Source of the DNA: Piezodorus guildinii
Lineage: Eukaryota > Arthropoda > Insecta > Hemiptera > Pentatomidae
NCBI GenBank assembly: GCA_023052935.1
Contig: CM041298.1
Span: 7,025,344 to 7,089,343, forward strand
Length of the DNA: 64,000 nucleotides
Direction of reading: 5' to 3'
Position 1 is the stretch's first letter, and each line of letters starts with the position of its first letter. Below the pieces are notes generated by a model. That model did not search any database and had not been told where the DNA came from. It saw nothing but the letters and a program-made list of their open reading frames with translations. Positions 11,169-20,975 of the stretch are shown here, one piece after another. The position numbers and the translations under genes are program-made.

Positions 11169-12098
11169 TTTTTACTTTCACTTACCTATATATGAAATAT
11201 ACAGTTAGGGAAAGTATTGCGATCGTGAAAATTTTTTAATTCTAGTCTTCAACGGAAATACACGTTTTAGGGTCCCCTGAGTCCAAATAACAAGTCCCGC
11301 AAAAAGTTCTGTGTGTTTGTGTGTGGTAACTTCCGGGCGGAAACGGTCCTATGAAACTGAAATTTCATATTTAAGACTAATATACGCCCAAGATGTTACA
11401 AAATATTTTTCATCAAAATCTGCAAATCAGAAGAGCCACTTTATACCATACATTTTGCACCTTTTTACGATTTTCTCAAAAAACGCTCTAACGATTTTGA
11501 TTAAACTCGCTATATCGATGTAAAAATTAATAAGCTTTAATATCATGTTAGTTTCATTCTGATTGAAATAGTCTGACAGGGCTTAAATGCAGATGTTTTA
11601 AATTTCCTTCGTCTTAAGTACCTTTAATTTTAATTATAATATATTTTATTAACTTAACCATATTATTTGATTAGCGTTGTTAAAAAAAAAAACCACAGCT
11701 AATTATAGACGTTGAACGAATTTGATGACCAACTAAAGAAGAAGAGCAGAAATATTTATTATGCAATTTTTAAAAAAATTTTTTAACATGAAACCAGTAA
11801 TATAGATGTATAATATACCGTAGGATAGCTAAAGATTTTAGACTAAATATCATCTTATATACTAAAATTGTAAAAGGTAATTGAGAGTGAGAGTGATGAA
11901 AAACCGATAAAACAAACTGATTGTCGTAGATAATATAATAGTTTATTTAATAAAACGTTTATATTAAAACTCATATGTATATATAATTGTAAATACTCAT
12001 ATAAATGTGATTAATTTTGTTTTTCTATTTGACTCTATTTAAAATTAATTGATTATAACAATTGGGGTAAGGGAAAGTCATGTGTTGCGCGTATTATA
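11169..12098 (-). mobile_element. HINE-like element, near-complete second-subfamily copy
   Basis: Runs from a longer hairpin variant (ACTTTCACTTACCTATATATG..ACAGTTAGGGAAAG) to the end block GGGGTAAGGGAAAGTC and a degraded GCGCGTATTATA terminus. All internal blocks are in order. Same strand as the preceding copy, 63 bp apart, forming a direct tandem. Confidence 0.75.
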
Positions 12099-12104
12099 TT
12101 TTTT

Positions 12105-12275
12105 TTCTCTAGGTTATGATATGATAATAGTAATATAGACTTATAATATACAGTATAAGAAATTTTTAATTTACCTGCACAGCTGTTGAACGTAATGCTG
12201 AGTAACAGGTTCGAGTCTTGTAGATGTTAATTTCTACTGCTATGTTATTTAATTTGAAATATATATTTCCATAGA
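12105..12275 (-). repeat. Repeat flanking HINE end (also at 39.5-39.8 kb)
   Basis: Shares the spacer ATAATATACAGTA and then GAACGTAATGC.GAGTAACAG, TAGATG.TAATT and TTTCTACTG.TAT.TTATTT with 39487-39800. It contains GGTTCGAGTCT, a good pol III B-box match, but no A box is obvious. It could be an extension of the element beyond its apparent end, or a separate repeat co-duplicated with it. Confidence 0.45.
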
Positions 12276-12671
12276 ATTTCAATTTAAATATTATATATAA
12301 TAAATATTATAAATAAAAATAACTTCCTGAACCGTATTTCCTCATCTTAATAAACCTTTTTTGAGAATAAATTTTTACAAGTGTATATATAGCACTGAAT
12401 AGAAAGTTTGCCCCGAGCGACGAGGAAAGAACACAGAACAAACAACACTAACGAATGAAGGTTGGTAAAGATATAATAGTCTTTAATGAATGGGACTCCT
12501 GAGTCAGGCGGTTCAATCCACCGTAATCTGTCATCTCTCTCTATGTATACAGCAATAGCAGGAGATCCGTCCTTCTTGCCATTTAAAAAAATAAAAATTG
12601 TCGGTTTTCATCTATTTCTCTTCTTTTGTTCAATTCAAGAACCTATAAATAAGATAAAAAATTGTTTTAAA
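12276..12671. other. Unassigned gap
   Basis: AT-rich, no family recognised. 12400-12560 is less AT-rich and has a 73-codon frame (12486-12707) without known motifs, ending inside the Jockey tail. Confidence 0.35.
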
Positions 12672-13216
12672 TTATCGTTTATTGAAATTTACAACTGTAT
12701 TAGTTAATATATCATGTAAATTAGCTAACAGAAATACATAAAAATGACATGAAGAGAAAATGCTCATTGGCACCACTCAATTTAGTAATTTAAACTAGAA
12801 GGTCTCGAGGCCATCTTCTTTTCAAACGCCTAGGAGGATTGTCAGGAATGCAAGAGGAAGCAAGGATTGAAAGTAGTAGGTTAGAGTGGGAATGGGCCAA
12901 ATTAGCAACATATGGGATATTAAGGTCTTTATGGATGAGTTTATTCATGACAAAGTAAGGAGCATTGAGGATTTTTCGAAGGATTTTGGATTGCAAGGAT
13001 TGAATACGGGAAGAATTTGATGGTTTAGTAGAGCCCCAGAGCTCAACTCTGTAAGTTCATATTGGTCTTATGATGGTGATGTAGACGAGAAAGGTTAGAG
13101 CGTCTGTCCGGTAAAAGTTGAAGTAAACGAAAGCGACGGGCAGATTTTTGTCGTTTCACTTTTTTGCGTGCGGATTCCATGCTAAACGTTTGTCAAGTAG
13201 GAGTCCTAGAAGATAA
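12672..13216 (-). pseudogene. Jockey-like LINE (family A), 3' fragment
   Basis: Reverse-strand copy starting with the tail (TTTATTGAAATTTACAACTG), then the C-terminal block (SKILRKILNAPYFVMNKLIHKDLNIPYVANLAHS.., ending PPRRLKRRWPRDLLV) and back to LDKR. The YGDD core is missing. The surviving 68-codon frame has no stop, but upstream parts are frameshifted. Confidence 0.8.
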
Positions 13217-13271
13217 AATATACAATAAAAATCAAGAATTTCATTGAGTTTCAGTGGTAACTTTTTTTTTA

Positions 13272-13562
13272 TATAATAATAATAATAGGCTTACCGAACC
13301 CGAAGGTTCGATGCCGATACAACCAAGCTTCGCCTTCACAGACTCGTCCAATGTTCGCCGGTCAAGTCCAAGCCCCCGAGATCAGCCTTAATGCAATCCT
13401 CCCATCGACGCTTCGGCCTGCCTTTCGGACGCCTACCAGTCGATTCAGCGAATACCAACTTTCTCGGAATCCGTTCCTCATCGAGCCCAACAACTTTACG
13501 CGGTCATTTGAGTCTCCGCGATGCTATCAACACAATTATATTCACAGGGTATAAACTCCGCA
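13272..13562 (-). pseudogene. RTE-like LINE, 3' fragment
   Basis: AATAATAATAATA tail then GGCTTACCGAACCCGAAGG, the reverse of the family 3' terminus, followed by the RRPKGRPKRRWED and ERIPRKLVFAEPTGR regions. It stops at an AT run near 13562, so only ~290 bp remain. Confidence 0.85.
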
Positions 13563-13589
13563 ATTTTTTTTATATATATAATTTTTTTT

Positions 13590-14074
13590 TTTTTTGCACG
13601 AATTGGCCGTCAAGGACCACGTGAATATCATTCTGTCTTCTTCACATCTTTCATCTTCCTTTTTCTCCAATATTCTTTCATCTTCCTGGACTGTTCCTCC
13701 CGCTCTCCCTTTGTCCATTTTCTCCCCTGTTTTTTTGTTTTTCATGTAAGAACCCCAACTTCTTTTATTTTCTTCCCGACAAGCTCTCTATCTAAGCATT
13801 CTATTTTCTTGATTTTTAACCTATCGAGCTCCTCTTTTATTTGCTTTGCATAACCGCCCATATTCTTATAGCCTAGAACTTTGTCGAAAATCTGTTTTTT
13901 CAGCCTCTGATTGTTCATTCTTACCATATGGCCAGAAAACCTCAGTCTCCTAGTTCTGATGACTACTTCAAGGTTTTCCAAATTTCTATATATATCTTCG
14001 TTGGATTTTAGCCTGTAGCCCTCTTGTGTTGTTTTGGGGCCATGAAGCCTCCTAAGAATTTTTCTCTCAATCAT
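13590..14074 (-). pseudogene. Second RTE-like LINE family, C-terminal fragment
   Basis: The reverse strand encodes IERKILRRLHGPK, RSNEDIYRNLENLEVVIRTRRLRFSGHMVRMNNQRLKKQIFD, the region between the RT thumb and C-terminus conserved in RTE-like LINEs (compare RKIFGPK..RRLKWASKVV of the main family). The sequence is clearly distinct from the (TTA)n family. A 110-codon frame is open; about 70 further codons downstream look lysine/glutamate-rich and end in an A-run near 13575-13600. The RT core is missing. Confidence 0.65.
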
Positions 14075-14094
14075 ATTTTTTTTAAATTAATTTA

Positions 14095-14285
14095 ACGCTA
14101 CTTTTATGCTAATTTTGTTTATCGAACGATTCTACCGCAGGAATCCTGAATATTGTATCTCCAGGTTTAACTAGGATAGGGATCTTCAAGAACCTGATAT
14201 CGCACATACTCGGGACCACCATTTTACGTCTCTTTAATTAGGGATAATGCTTAGAAATCATTGGAAATTATCCATACAGTACTAA
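14095..14285 (-). mobile_element. SINE-A-related repeat, copy 1
   Basis: ATCGAACGATTCTACCGCAG, AACTAGGATAGGGATCTTCA, GATATCGCACATACTCGGGACCACC, TTTTACGTC in the order expected for reverse SINE-A. Its flank (GGATAATGCTTA..ATCCATACAGTACTAAAAT) recurs after the copy at 14510. Confidence 0.6.
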
Positions 14286-14344
14286 AATAAAAACCATCCA
14301 TTCAGAATCGGGCTTCCTAAGGCTCCAGTGGCTTCATTTCACTT

Positions 14345-14430
14345 TACACAACATATTTTACATAGTAACTTATTCTCGAAAACCTTAAGGCGTTGTTCCT
14401 TCTTTGAAGTAATCTACCACGGCCACCTAT
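14345..14430 (-). mobile_element. RTE-like fragment
   Basis: TTATTCTCGAAAACCTTAAGGCGTTGTTCC matches the reverse of the RLKVFENK region of the RTE-like family. About 85 bp, sandwiched between two related SINE copies. Confidence 0.5.
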
Positions 14431-14504
14431 CGTCCTTATTTTAATCACTATAAGACCCTATAAAGAAAAGTCTTATCCTTTTAACAAAACTTTTCTGCTT
14501 CTAT

Positions 14505-14690
14505 GGCTAATTAGTCGGAGCTGCGATAGAAATCCTAAATATTGCTTTACTAGGTTTAATTTGAATAGGACTACCATTTTACGTCCCTTTCAAAGGACGG
14601 TATAATCACGGATAATGCTTAAGAATCAGTCGAAATCATTCATACAGTACTAAAATTGAATCCATGCATTTATAATTGGGAGTGTCATCA
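14505..14690 (-). mobile_element. SINE-A-related repeat, copy 2
   Basis: Second copy of the block at 14095, with the same downstream flank. The pair with RTE debris between looks like an old duplication or two insertions of one subfamily. Confidence 0.5.
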
Positions 14691-14752
14691 AAGAACACAT
14701 TACAAGCTTAGTAAGCAATTCTTTTAGTAATATATAATTTTTAAAAAATGAT

Positions 14753-15295
14753 CTGGTAACCTCATACAAGACTGAAATGGCAAGAAACTGCACGACGTTT
14801 TCGGCTACTCCAACACTTCCAGACAAAAGTTCTTATCCTCCTCTTAACTACACAAGGCTCATCTACATGACTATCATAAGGCCGATGTGGACTTAACACA
14901 GTAGAGCTTTGGGCTCTACTAAACCATCAAATTCTTTCCTTATCCAATCCCTACAATCTCGTAAAATCCTCAATACCCCTTACTTTGTAACTAATAAACT
15001 AATCCATGAAGACCTTAATATTCCGTATCTTGCTGATTTGGCCCGATCTAGATACCATTCCTTTCATGGCAAACTCCATTCCCACCCTAATCCTCTAGTT
15101 TCAATCCTTTCTTCCTCTTCAATTCCTGACAATCCTCCGAGGCGTTTTAAAAAGGAGATGTCCCGAGACCTTCTAGTTTGAAATATTTTTAGAGTACTTC
15201 CTTTGGGAATCTCTACATGTTTTTTATGCATTTTTATATGTCACTCAAATTTACTTGTTGTATTCCATTATACAGCTGTAAATTCCAAAAAATAA
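14753..15295 (+). pseudogene. Jockey-like LINE (family A) with TSD
   Basis: Starts at the NPHTRLK-like block (CATACAAGACTGAAATGGC) and runs through GSTKPSNSFLIQSLQSRKILNTPYFVTNKLIHEDLNIPYLADLARSRYHS to the PPRRFK end and an A-rich tail. AAAAAATGAT at 14743-14752 recurs at 15296-15305, a 10-bp TSD, so the 5' truncation happened at insertion. A stop before GST breaks the frame. Confidence 0.8.
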
Positions 15296-15603
15296 AAAAA
15301 ATGATTTCATAAGAAATATTGAAAATTATACAAATAGTAGTAAAAGACGGTATGTTTATAAACGAACCAAACATATATTATTGTAAGATACATTTGTTGT
15401 ATTTTTTTTTCTTTCACTTTGAAAATGTTTTTATATTTATTTTTTTATTAATATATTATTCAAATATTATATCTATGTCGTTATATGTTTAATTTGTGAC
15501 TGGCATCTAAATGTAAACAGCATTTTGTATGTGTAGTGTATGATTTGATATTCTACAATAAAATATTAGTAAATAAAATTATTACGTTTTTTTTACTCTC
15601 TTT

Positions 15604-15672
15604 AAAAAAAATCCTAGGGCCACCTGCTGGGTTTGAACCTGTTACCCTGAGTATCGAAAGCCAATACACAGT
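15604..15672 (-). mobile_element. SINE-A head fragment
   Basis: AAAATCCTAGGGCCACCTGCTGGGTTTGAACC is the reverse of the SINE-A B-box region. The A-box side is lost. 15306-15603 and 15673-15940 hold AT-rich DNA with no other recognisable feature. Confidence 0.5.
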
Positions 15673-15942
15673 TGAACATTTTATGGATTAGTACTGATGG
15701 GTAGTTTATATATATGTGTGTCATACCATTATTTTATATTCTACTGTCATTTATTAATGTAAATACAGTTGTAAATTTCAATAAATATATTTTTAATTAA
15801 TAAACTTACTTTTTATGAATTTGTTGTGAAACCTAAATTACGGGTAAATAGTGTTACCAGTTAAGGTGAAATGTAAATATTTGTCAATTCCGTCGCCCTT
15901 TTTGGAATTGAATAAAGTTTAGTTTTCCTCATTGCATTGAAT

Positions 15943-15943
15943 C

Positions 15944-15999
<56 letters not shown>
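15943..15999 (+). repeat. Poly(T) tract
   Basis: An uninterrupted run of 50-60 T. It could be the reverse of a retrotransposon A-tail, but no element body is recognised on its right. Confidence 0.9.
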
Positions 16000-16004
<5 letters not shown>

Positions 16005-16194
16005 CAGGTATTTTTATTCCGACAGCGAATCAATTTCTGTTAAAACCTTTCTAATGGTTTAGTTTTTGACGATCGGATCTCTATACATCCTGATAAAATA
16101 TACCTCTCTCTATTTGACATTTTTCCCGAAATTTCTTGAAATAGTAGTTATTTATTTGTTGCTTGTAAAATAGAAAAAAATTAAAACCTCTACT

Positions 16195-16345
16195 CATGAA
16201 GGGTCGTAGTTTCTGTAATTATAGAGATTCGTACTGTTTCTATGCCAACGGCCGTGCAAGGATTACACTAAGCCGGCATGTTCATTTCCACAATTTTGGT
16301 TGGGTTTGGACCAGGAGGGTCTTCGTATCCTAGATTCCTCCCACT
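16195..16345 (-). mobile_element. SINE-B fragment
   Basis: ATGAAGGGTC, TAGAGATTCGTACTGTTTCTA.GCCAACGGC and CCAGGAGGGTCTTCGTATCCTAG match the reverse of SINE-B (complete at 60.4 kb), with a central deletion. The tRNA head is missing. 16346-16620 has no recognised family. Confidence 0.6.
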
Positions 16346-16620
16346 GCGATATAAATTAAACGTATTTCTGTGGGAATTAAGGTAATTTGATGGGATTTGT
16401 AAGGATTTATTTTAATTCTTCAGTTTTGACACCATTCTTCAATGGCTGATAGATGGTTCTGTAGGAGGTAAGGATAGTGCTTGGATGGAAGAGAATATCA
16501 GCTGTATATACCGTGTAAAGGATCGGACCCTGGATACTACCTTGAGGTACACCGGCTGACTGAGTGAATACGTATTCTTAATATATTAGTATATTTCGTA
16601 TTTTTGCTAATACTAAGCAA

Positions 16621-16745
16621 ATAATAAGGTTTACCGAACCCGGAGGTTATTACCCATTACTAGCAAAATTTTACTCAGCACCTTATTTTCGAAAATCTTA
16701 AGACGTTCATCCTTGAAAGTAAGCGGCATTAAACGATAATGGCCA
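16621..16745 (-). mobile_element. RTE-like fragment with internal deletion
   Basis: AATAAGGTTTACCGAACCCGGAGG is the reverse of the family 3' terminus; after ~20 bp it jumps to ACTCAGCACCTTATTTTCGAAAATCTTAAG, the reverse of the LKVFENKVL region. About 300 bp are deleted between. Confidence 0.6.
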
Positions 16746-16857
16746 CTTTAACTTAGAATAAAAAAAATAATTAAAACAGTCCTTAAAATATGCAAATCGT
16801 GCATATCCTCCTTTAAAATAGTTAAATTTGTCCTTTTCGTGCGTTTTCTAACAGTTC

Positions 16858-16894
16858 CAACGCGTTGGAAAGCTAAAGAGTTTAGAAAAAATCT
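16858..16894 (-). mobile_element. HINE-like fragment left of mariner
   Basis: CGTTGGAAAGCTAAAGAGTTTAGAAAAAATC is the HINE interior; the HINE end reappears at 17433-17480, so the mariner copy between them lies inside an older HINE. Confidence 0.55.
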
Positions 16895-17428
16895 GAGCTT
16901 TGAAGTGAAACAAAATCTGAAAACGCACTTTTCACTTGATCATCATTTTCAAGAAGTTAAACAGTTGGTAATCTGTAGAGACAAGTCGGGAGAATATGGT
17001 GGGTGCGGAAGAACTTCGTAGCCCAGTTCTTTCAATTTTTGCTCGGTATGTTTTGAAACGGGTCTTGCTGCCGCTCAGTGAGATCATGAGGTATGACCTA
17101 GGGCGAATGGTCCGTTCATTAAAACTCCCATCCCCAAACGCCTTGCAAATATTTCTAGCGGCCTCAGCTGCTGAATGGCCGAGTTTAAACTCGTACAAAA
17201 ATATTACTCGAAAATCGCGTGTTTTCATGTTCATATTTGGAGGTATACTAATAAGTGGGTAATTGATTGGGAAGCTAATGTTTATAATACAAAGGTAGAG
17301 GATTAGTAACTGTTTACTTTAAATATGTAAACATTCGGAAGAAAACAACAGTGACCTGCTAAATCCTTTATGTATTTCAGAAACTATAAGAACGGACATT
17401 TCATGTGAAACAACCCAATAGTTCTTAA
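16895..17428 (-). pseudogene. mariner-like element, deleted and 3'-truncated
   Basis: The intact terminal repeat is on the right (..ACATTTCATGTGAAACAACC). The reverse strand encodes the transposase N-terminus MNMKTRDFRVIFLYEFKLGHSAAEAARNICKAFGDGSFNERTI, a helix-turn-helix DNA-binding domain; it then jumps near LTERQQ to the region upstream of YSPDLSPTDYH. The catalytic core with the first two aspartates is missing at the junction shared by other copies. The 3' terminal repeat is lost. Confidence 0.8.
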
Positions 17429-17432
17429 ATCG

Positions 17433-17480
17433 ATTTAAACTGGCGAGGGAAGTGAAAGTCGTGTGTTGCCCGCACCAGAT
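17433..17480 (-). mobile_element. HINE-like terminus
   Basis: GGGAAGTGAAAGTCGTGTGTTGCCCGCACCAGAT, the non-hairpin end of the family, directly after the mariner terminal repeat. Confidence 0.75.
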
Positions 17481-17955
17481 CTTTCTTTTTTCAATTATAA
17501 TCCTTATTATCTGCGTTGTAACTTAGGATTGTTCATTAATTTATGAATATTTAACTTAAAATGATTAACATATTAACCCATGTGTGATAATGATTGGAGG
17601 CTTGGAACCTGCTTCTTCGAGGCTCCTACAGTTTCGAGGGTCCGGCTTCTTTTCTTTTTTTTTTTTCTCCTCGCTTGCTCCAGCCCCTTCCTTTTGTTGT
17701 TGAGCGAGGTAGTTTGTGGCTCCTTCGAGGGCACTTTATCTTGTAGCATCTCGAGAAAACAAAGGAAACTAGGAGATAGCTTCTATCTTAACGAATAAAC
17801 TCCTTCGCTAACTGGCAGGCCTCTCCGAGGTATTATTCAGTGTCCGCTTAAAATAGCTTCAATAGCAGAAGTCAGCCTTTGTCACGCCTTTAGAGGAAGA
17901 AAGGATAAAGGAAACTTTAAAATGGAAGAAAAAAAAGAAAGAAAAAGAAAACAAA
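17481..17955. other. Unassigned gap
   Basis: Moderately GC-rich segment with pyrimidine tracts. A 72-codon frame (17580-17798) contains a run of Phe/Leu encoded by T-rich DNA and has no recognisable domain. Confidence 0.35.
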
Positions 17956-17957
17956 AG

Positions 17958-18035
17958 AAGAACTATGGTGCGTCAAACACAGCTTTTACTTACCCACTGT
18001 TAAAATCAATTTTAGAACTTTTAAATAAATTAATT
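17958..18035 (+). mobile_element. HINE-like terminus, degraded
   Basis: TGGTGCGTCAAACACAGCTTTTACTTACC then TTAAAATCAATTTTAGAA, a diverged non-hairpin end on the forward strand. Confidence 0.45.
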
Positions 18036-18203
18036 TTTTTAAAAACATTTTATTGATATTTACAATTGTACTTATATTATATAATAAGTAAATGGGCTAA
18101 TTACAATTATGGGCTTGAAAATGTCTATATATAGTTAAAAAAAAAAAAATATATTGATTTTCAATGAAAACATTTATGCAACTCTTACAATTTATGTTTT
18201 ATA

Positions 18204-19003
18204 GGGTTATTTCACATGAAATGTCCGTTTTTATAGTTTCTGATATACATAATGGATTTTGAAGGTCTCTGTTGTTTTCTTCAGAATGTTTACATATTTA
18301 AAGTAAACAGTTACTAATCCTCTACCTTTGTATTATAAACATTAGCTTCCCAATCAATTGAATATAAAATGAACATGGAAACAGGCGATTTTCGAGTAAT
18401 ATGTTTGTACGAGTTTAAATTCGGCCATTCAGGAGCTGAGGCCGTTAGAAATATTTGCAAGGCGTTTGGGGAAGGGAGTGTTAATGAACGGACCATTCGC
18501 CGTTGGTTTGCTAATTTTTCAGCTGGGGATACCGACTTGGAAAACAGTTAAAGGACTCTCAGCACAACTAAATGCAAGTGCATCTACCGTTTCCAGACAT
18601 TTAAAGTGTATTGGGAAAGTAAAAAAGCTCGGTACATGGGTACTTCATGATCTCACTGAGCGGCAGCAAGACCCCATGTTTCAAAACATACCGTGTAAAA
18701 ATTTAAAGAACTGGTCTACGAAGTTCTTCCGCACCCACCATATTTTCCGACTTGTCTCCAACTGTTCAGGAATTTAGACAACTTCGTCAAAGGAAAACTT
18801 TTCGAAAATGATGATCAAGTGATTTTGTTTCACTTCGAAGCTCAGAGTTTTTCAGTTCGGGGATAAAAAAGTTGGTGTCACGTTGGGAAAAATGTGTAGA
18901 AAAAGAAGGTAAATACTTCGAATAAAATTATCTTGTTTTCATATAGTATTTGTAATAAAAATTCTTTACCTTGAAAACGGATATTTCATGTGACACAACC
19001 CAA
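18204..19003 (+). pseudogene. mariner-like element with both terminal repeats
   Basis: Left end GGGTTATTTCACATGAAATG and right end CATGTGACACAACCCAA, followed by TA. It encodes MNMETGDFRVICLYEFKFGHSGAEAVRNICKAFGEGSVNERTIRRWFANFSAGDTDLEN, then lacks the GRPPSVIDNDVLKH block (junction at an AAAC repeat), resumes at VKGLSAQLNASASTVSRHLKCIGKVKKL and carries the common deletion after LTERQQ. The segment corresponding to D34D positions 1 and 2 is absent. It cannot make active transposase but keeps both ends needed for mobilisation in trans. Confidence 0.85.
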
Positions 19004-19730
19004 TAGTGATTTTTTTTTTTTTTTTGTATTTTTTAGGTTTTTATTGTAACACCGTTTTTGTATTGTAACAGAAAATAAAAGAGTGTTGACTGTTTTGGAA
19101 GGCTATCACTAATTTTACGTGATTACTTTCATATTTGTATCAAAATCATTACATATTTGTAATTTCTAATTACATTAAAATCCTAGCCTTACTAGCGGGG
19201 AATATCTCTGTCGTGGTGTAAGCATCTCCTATAAATATCACTGTTGATATTTCAAGTTTCCCGCTAGGTAACCCGCTACCCTCTAAGTAAATCGCCTTAA
19301 TTTAACTAGCTTTCCTTTCCTTAGATAATCTCAGGATTCCTTCTAACGTTAAGTTCTCTATTATAAAGTATCGTTTACGAAACTAATAACATCTTTATTA
19401 TTATTGTTATTGTTGTTATTACTGTTTTACGATCAATTAAGGAAAGGCATTGAGTTTTGTTGAAAGGAGAGAGAACGAAGCCCAGGTAATTGCCAATTAG
19501 CTTCCACCTTTCTCTTCATTAATTTCCAAACGGACAATTTTACTGTCGTCCGACCTTACTTTCTACGATCACTGCAATCTGTTTAACTTCAAAACAACTT
19601 TCAAAATCTACCTGCATATCTGCTATATTAGTCATACTTCATTGCTTTTACGTACTTACATTTGTTTGACTTGTATTTCCAGTGAAAATAGAAGAGGAAA
19701 TGGAAATATGAGAAAATAACCCTCGAAAAA
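19004..19730. other. Unassigned gap
   Basis: No element recognised. TTATTATTATTG-type simple sequence near 19395-19425 and purine-rich DNA at 19440-19490. Confidence 0.35.
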
Positions 19731-19784
19731 ACTCTGGTGCGTGCTACACATGTTACAACTACCTCCCTCCTTGAAATAAATTTT
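19731..19784 (+). mobile_element. HINE-like terminus, degraded
   Basis: ACTCTGGTGCGTGCTACACATG then ACTACCTCC resembles the non-hairpin end on the forward strand; the next HINE begins immediately after it in the opposite orientation, as in the 5.4 kb nest. Confidence 0.45.
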
Positions 19785-20643
19785 ACTTTCACTTACTATA
19801 TATAGTAAGGGAAAGTATTGCGATCGTGAAAATTTTCGAAATCCAGTTTTCATCGGAAATACTCATTTTAAAGTCCCCTGAGTCCAAATAACCAAGTCCC
19901 GCAAAAAGGTCTGTGTGTGTGTGTGTTTGGTGTGTCTGAAATTTCATATTTAAGACAATTATACGCCCGAGACGTTACAAAACCTTATTCATCAAAATGA
20001 GCTTACCAGAAGAGCCACTTTATACTATGCATTTTTCACCTTTTTTTCGATTTTCTCGAAAACGGTTCCGACGATTTTGATTAAACTCGCTATATCGATG
20101 TACAATGTAATGAGCTTTAATATCATGTAGGTTTCATTTTGATTGAAATGGTGTGACAGGGCTTAAATGCCGATATTTTAAATTTTCTGTCTCTAAATTA
20201 CCTTTAATTTTGTTGTTTCTATAAAAATAACTATATTATCTTGTTACCACTGATGAAAAACCGGTAAATATATAAATTAAATGAATTCGATACCCAACTA
20301 AAGGAGAAAACAGAGACAAATATTTTTTTAATGCAATTTTTAGTTCTTAAACATAAGAGCAGATACATGTATGATATACCGTTGGAAAGCTAAAGATTTT
20401 AGAAAAAATATTTATCTCTAACACAAGCTTTTAAAAGTTAATAGAGAGTGATTATTTTAAACAAACTGATTATTTTAGATAATAATATAATAGATTTTTT
20501 AATAAAACACATGTTTCTATAGAAATTCAATTTAATTAATTGTTTAATAGTTTCACGTATTTTTGTCTCTAACTGTATTTGAAAATTCTTTCATTGATTT
20601 TAAAAATGGAGGTAAGTGAAAGTCGTGTGTTGCCCGCACCAGA
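19785..20643 (-). mobile_element. Complete HINE-like element
   Basis: About 859 bp, from hairpin ACTTTCACTTACTATATATAG to CCCGCACCAGAT. All blocks are present; the GT run is short and a deletion removes the segment coding for the CCGGGCGGAAACGG block. Bounded by T runs on both sides. Confidence 0.85.
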
Positions 20644-20724
20644 TTTTTTAATAAACTAATAGTGAATTATTAAATAGTTGACCATGTGATTCATATGAAG
20701 GATAACATCGTTTATTCATTTAAA

Positions 20725-20945
20725 GTCACTTCATGTTACTGTGGCTAATCGAATGATTCTAACAGTGGGATTTCTAAATTTAGTTAATAACGAGTACCTG
20801 ATATACGCACAGGCTCAGAAACACCTTTTTACGTCGTCTCCGAAGGACGTCTTAACTAAGACTTGGGCCACCTTTGTTTCGAACCCGTGACCTTAGTCAT
20901 AGAAGGTTTTTGTGTTAGCTACTATGCTGCAGGTGACCCCTGACA
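20725..20945 (-). mobile_element. SINE-A, nearly complete diverged copy
   Basis: The reverse copy contains TCACTTCATGTTACTGTGGCTAATCG, CGAGTACCTGATATACGCACAGG, CCGAAGGACG, GTTTCGAACCCGTGACC (B box) and TTAGCTACTATGCTGCAGGTGA (A-box side). Body and head are both recognisable. Confidence 0.7.
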
Positions 20946-20975
20946 TGGTTTGAGTGACGGTCATAATTACTAAAA

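Noticed and set aside
15943..15999. Poly(T) as the A-tail of a reverse-strand retrotransposon
   Set aside because: No LINE or SINE body is recognised immediately to the right, and no target duplication was found.
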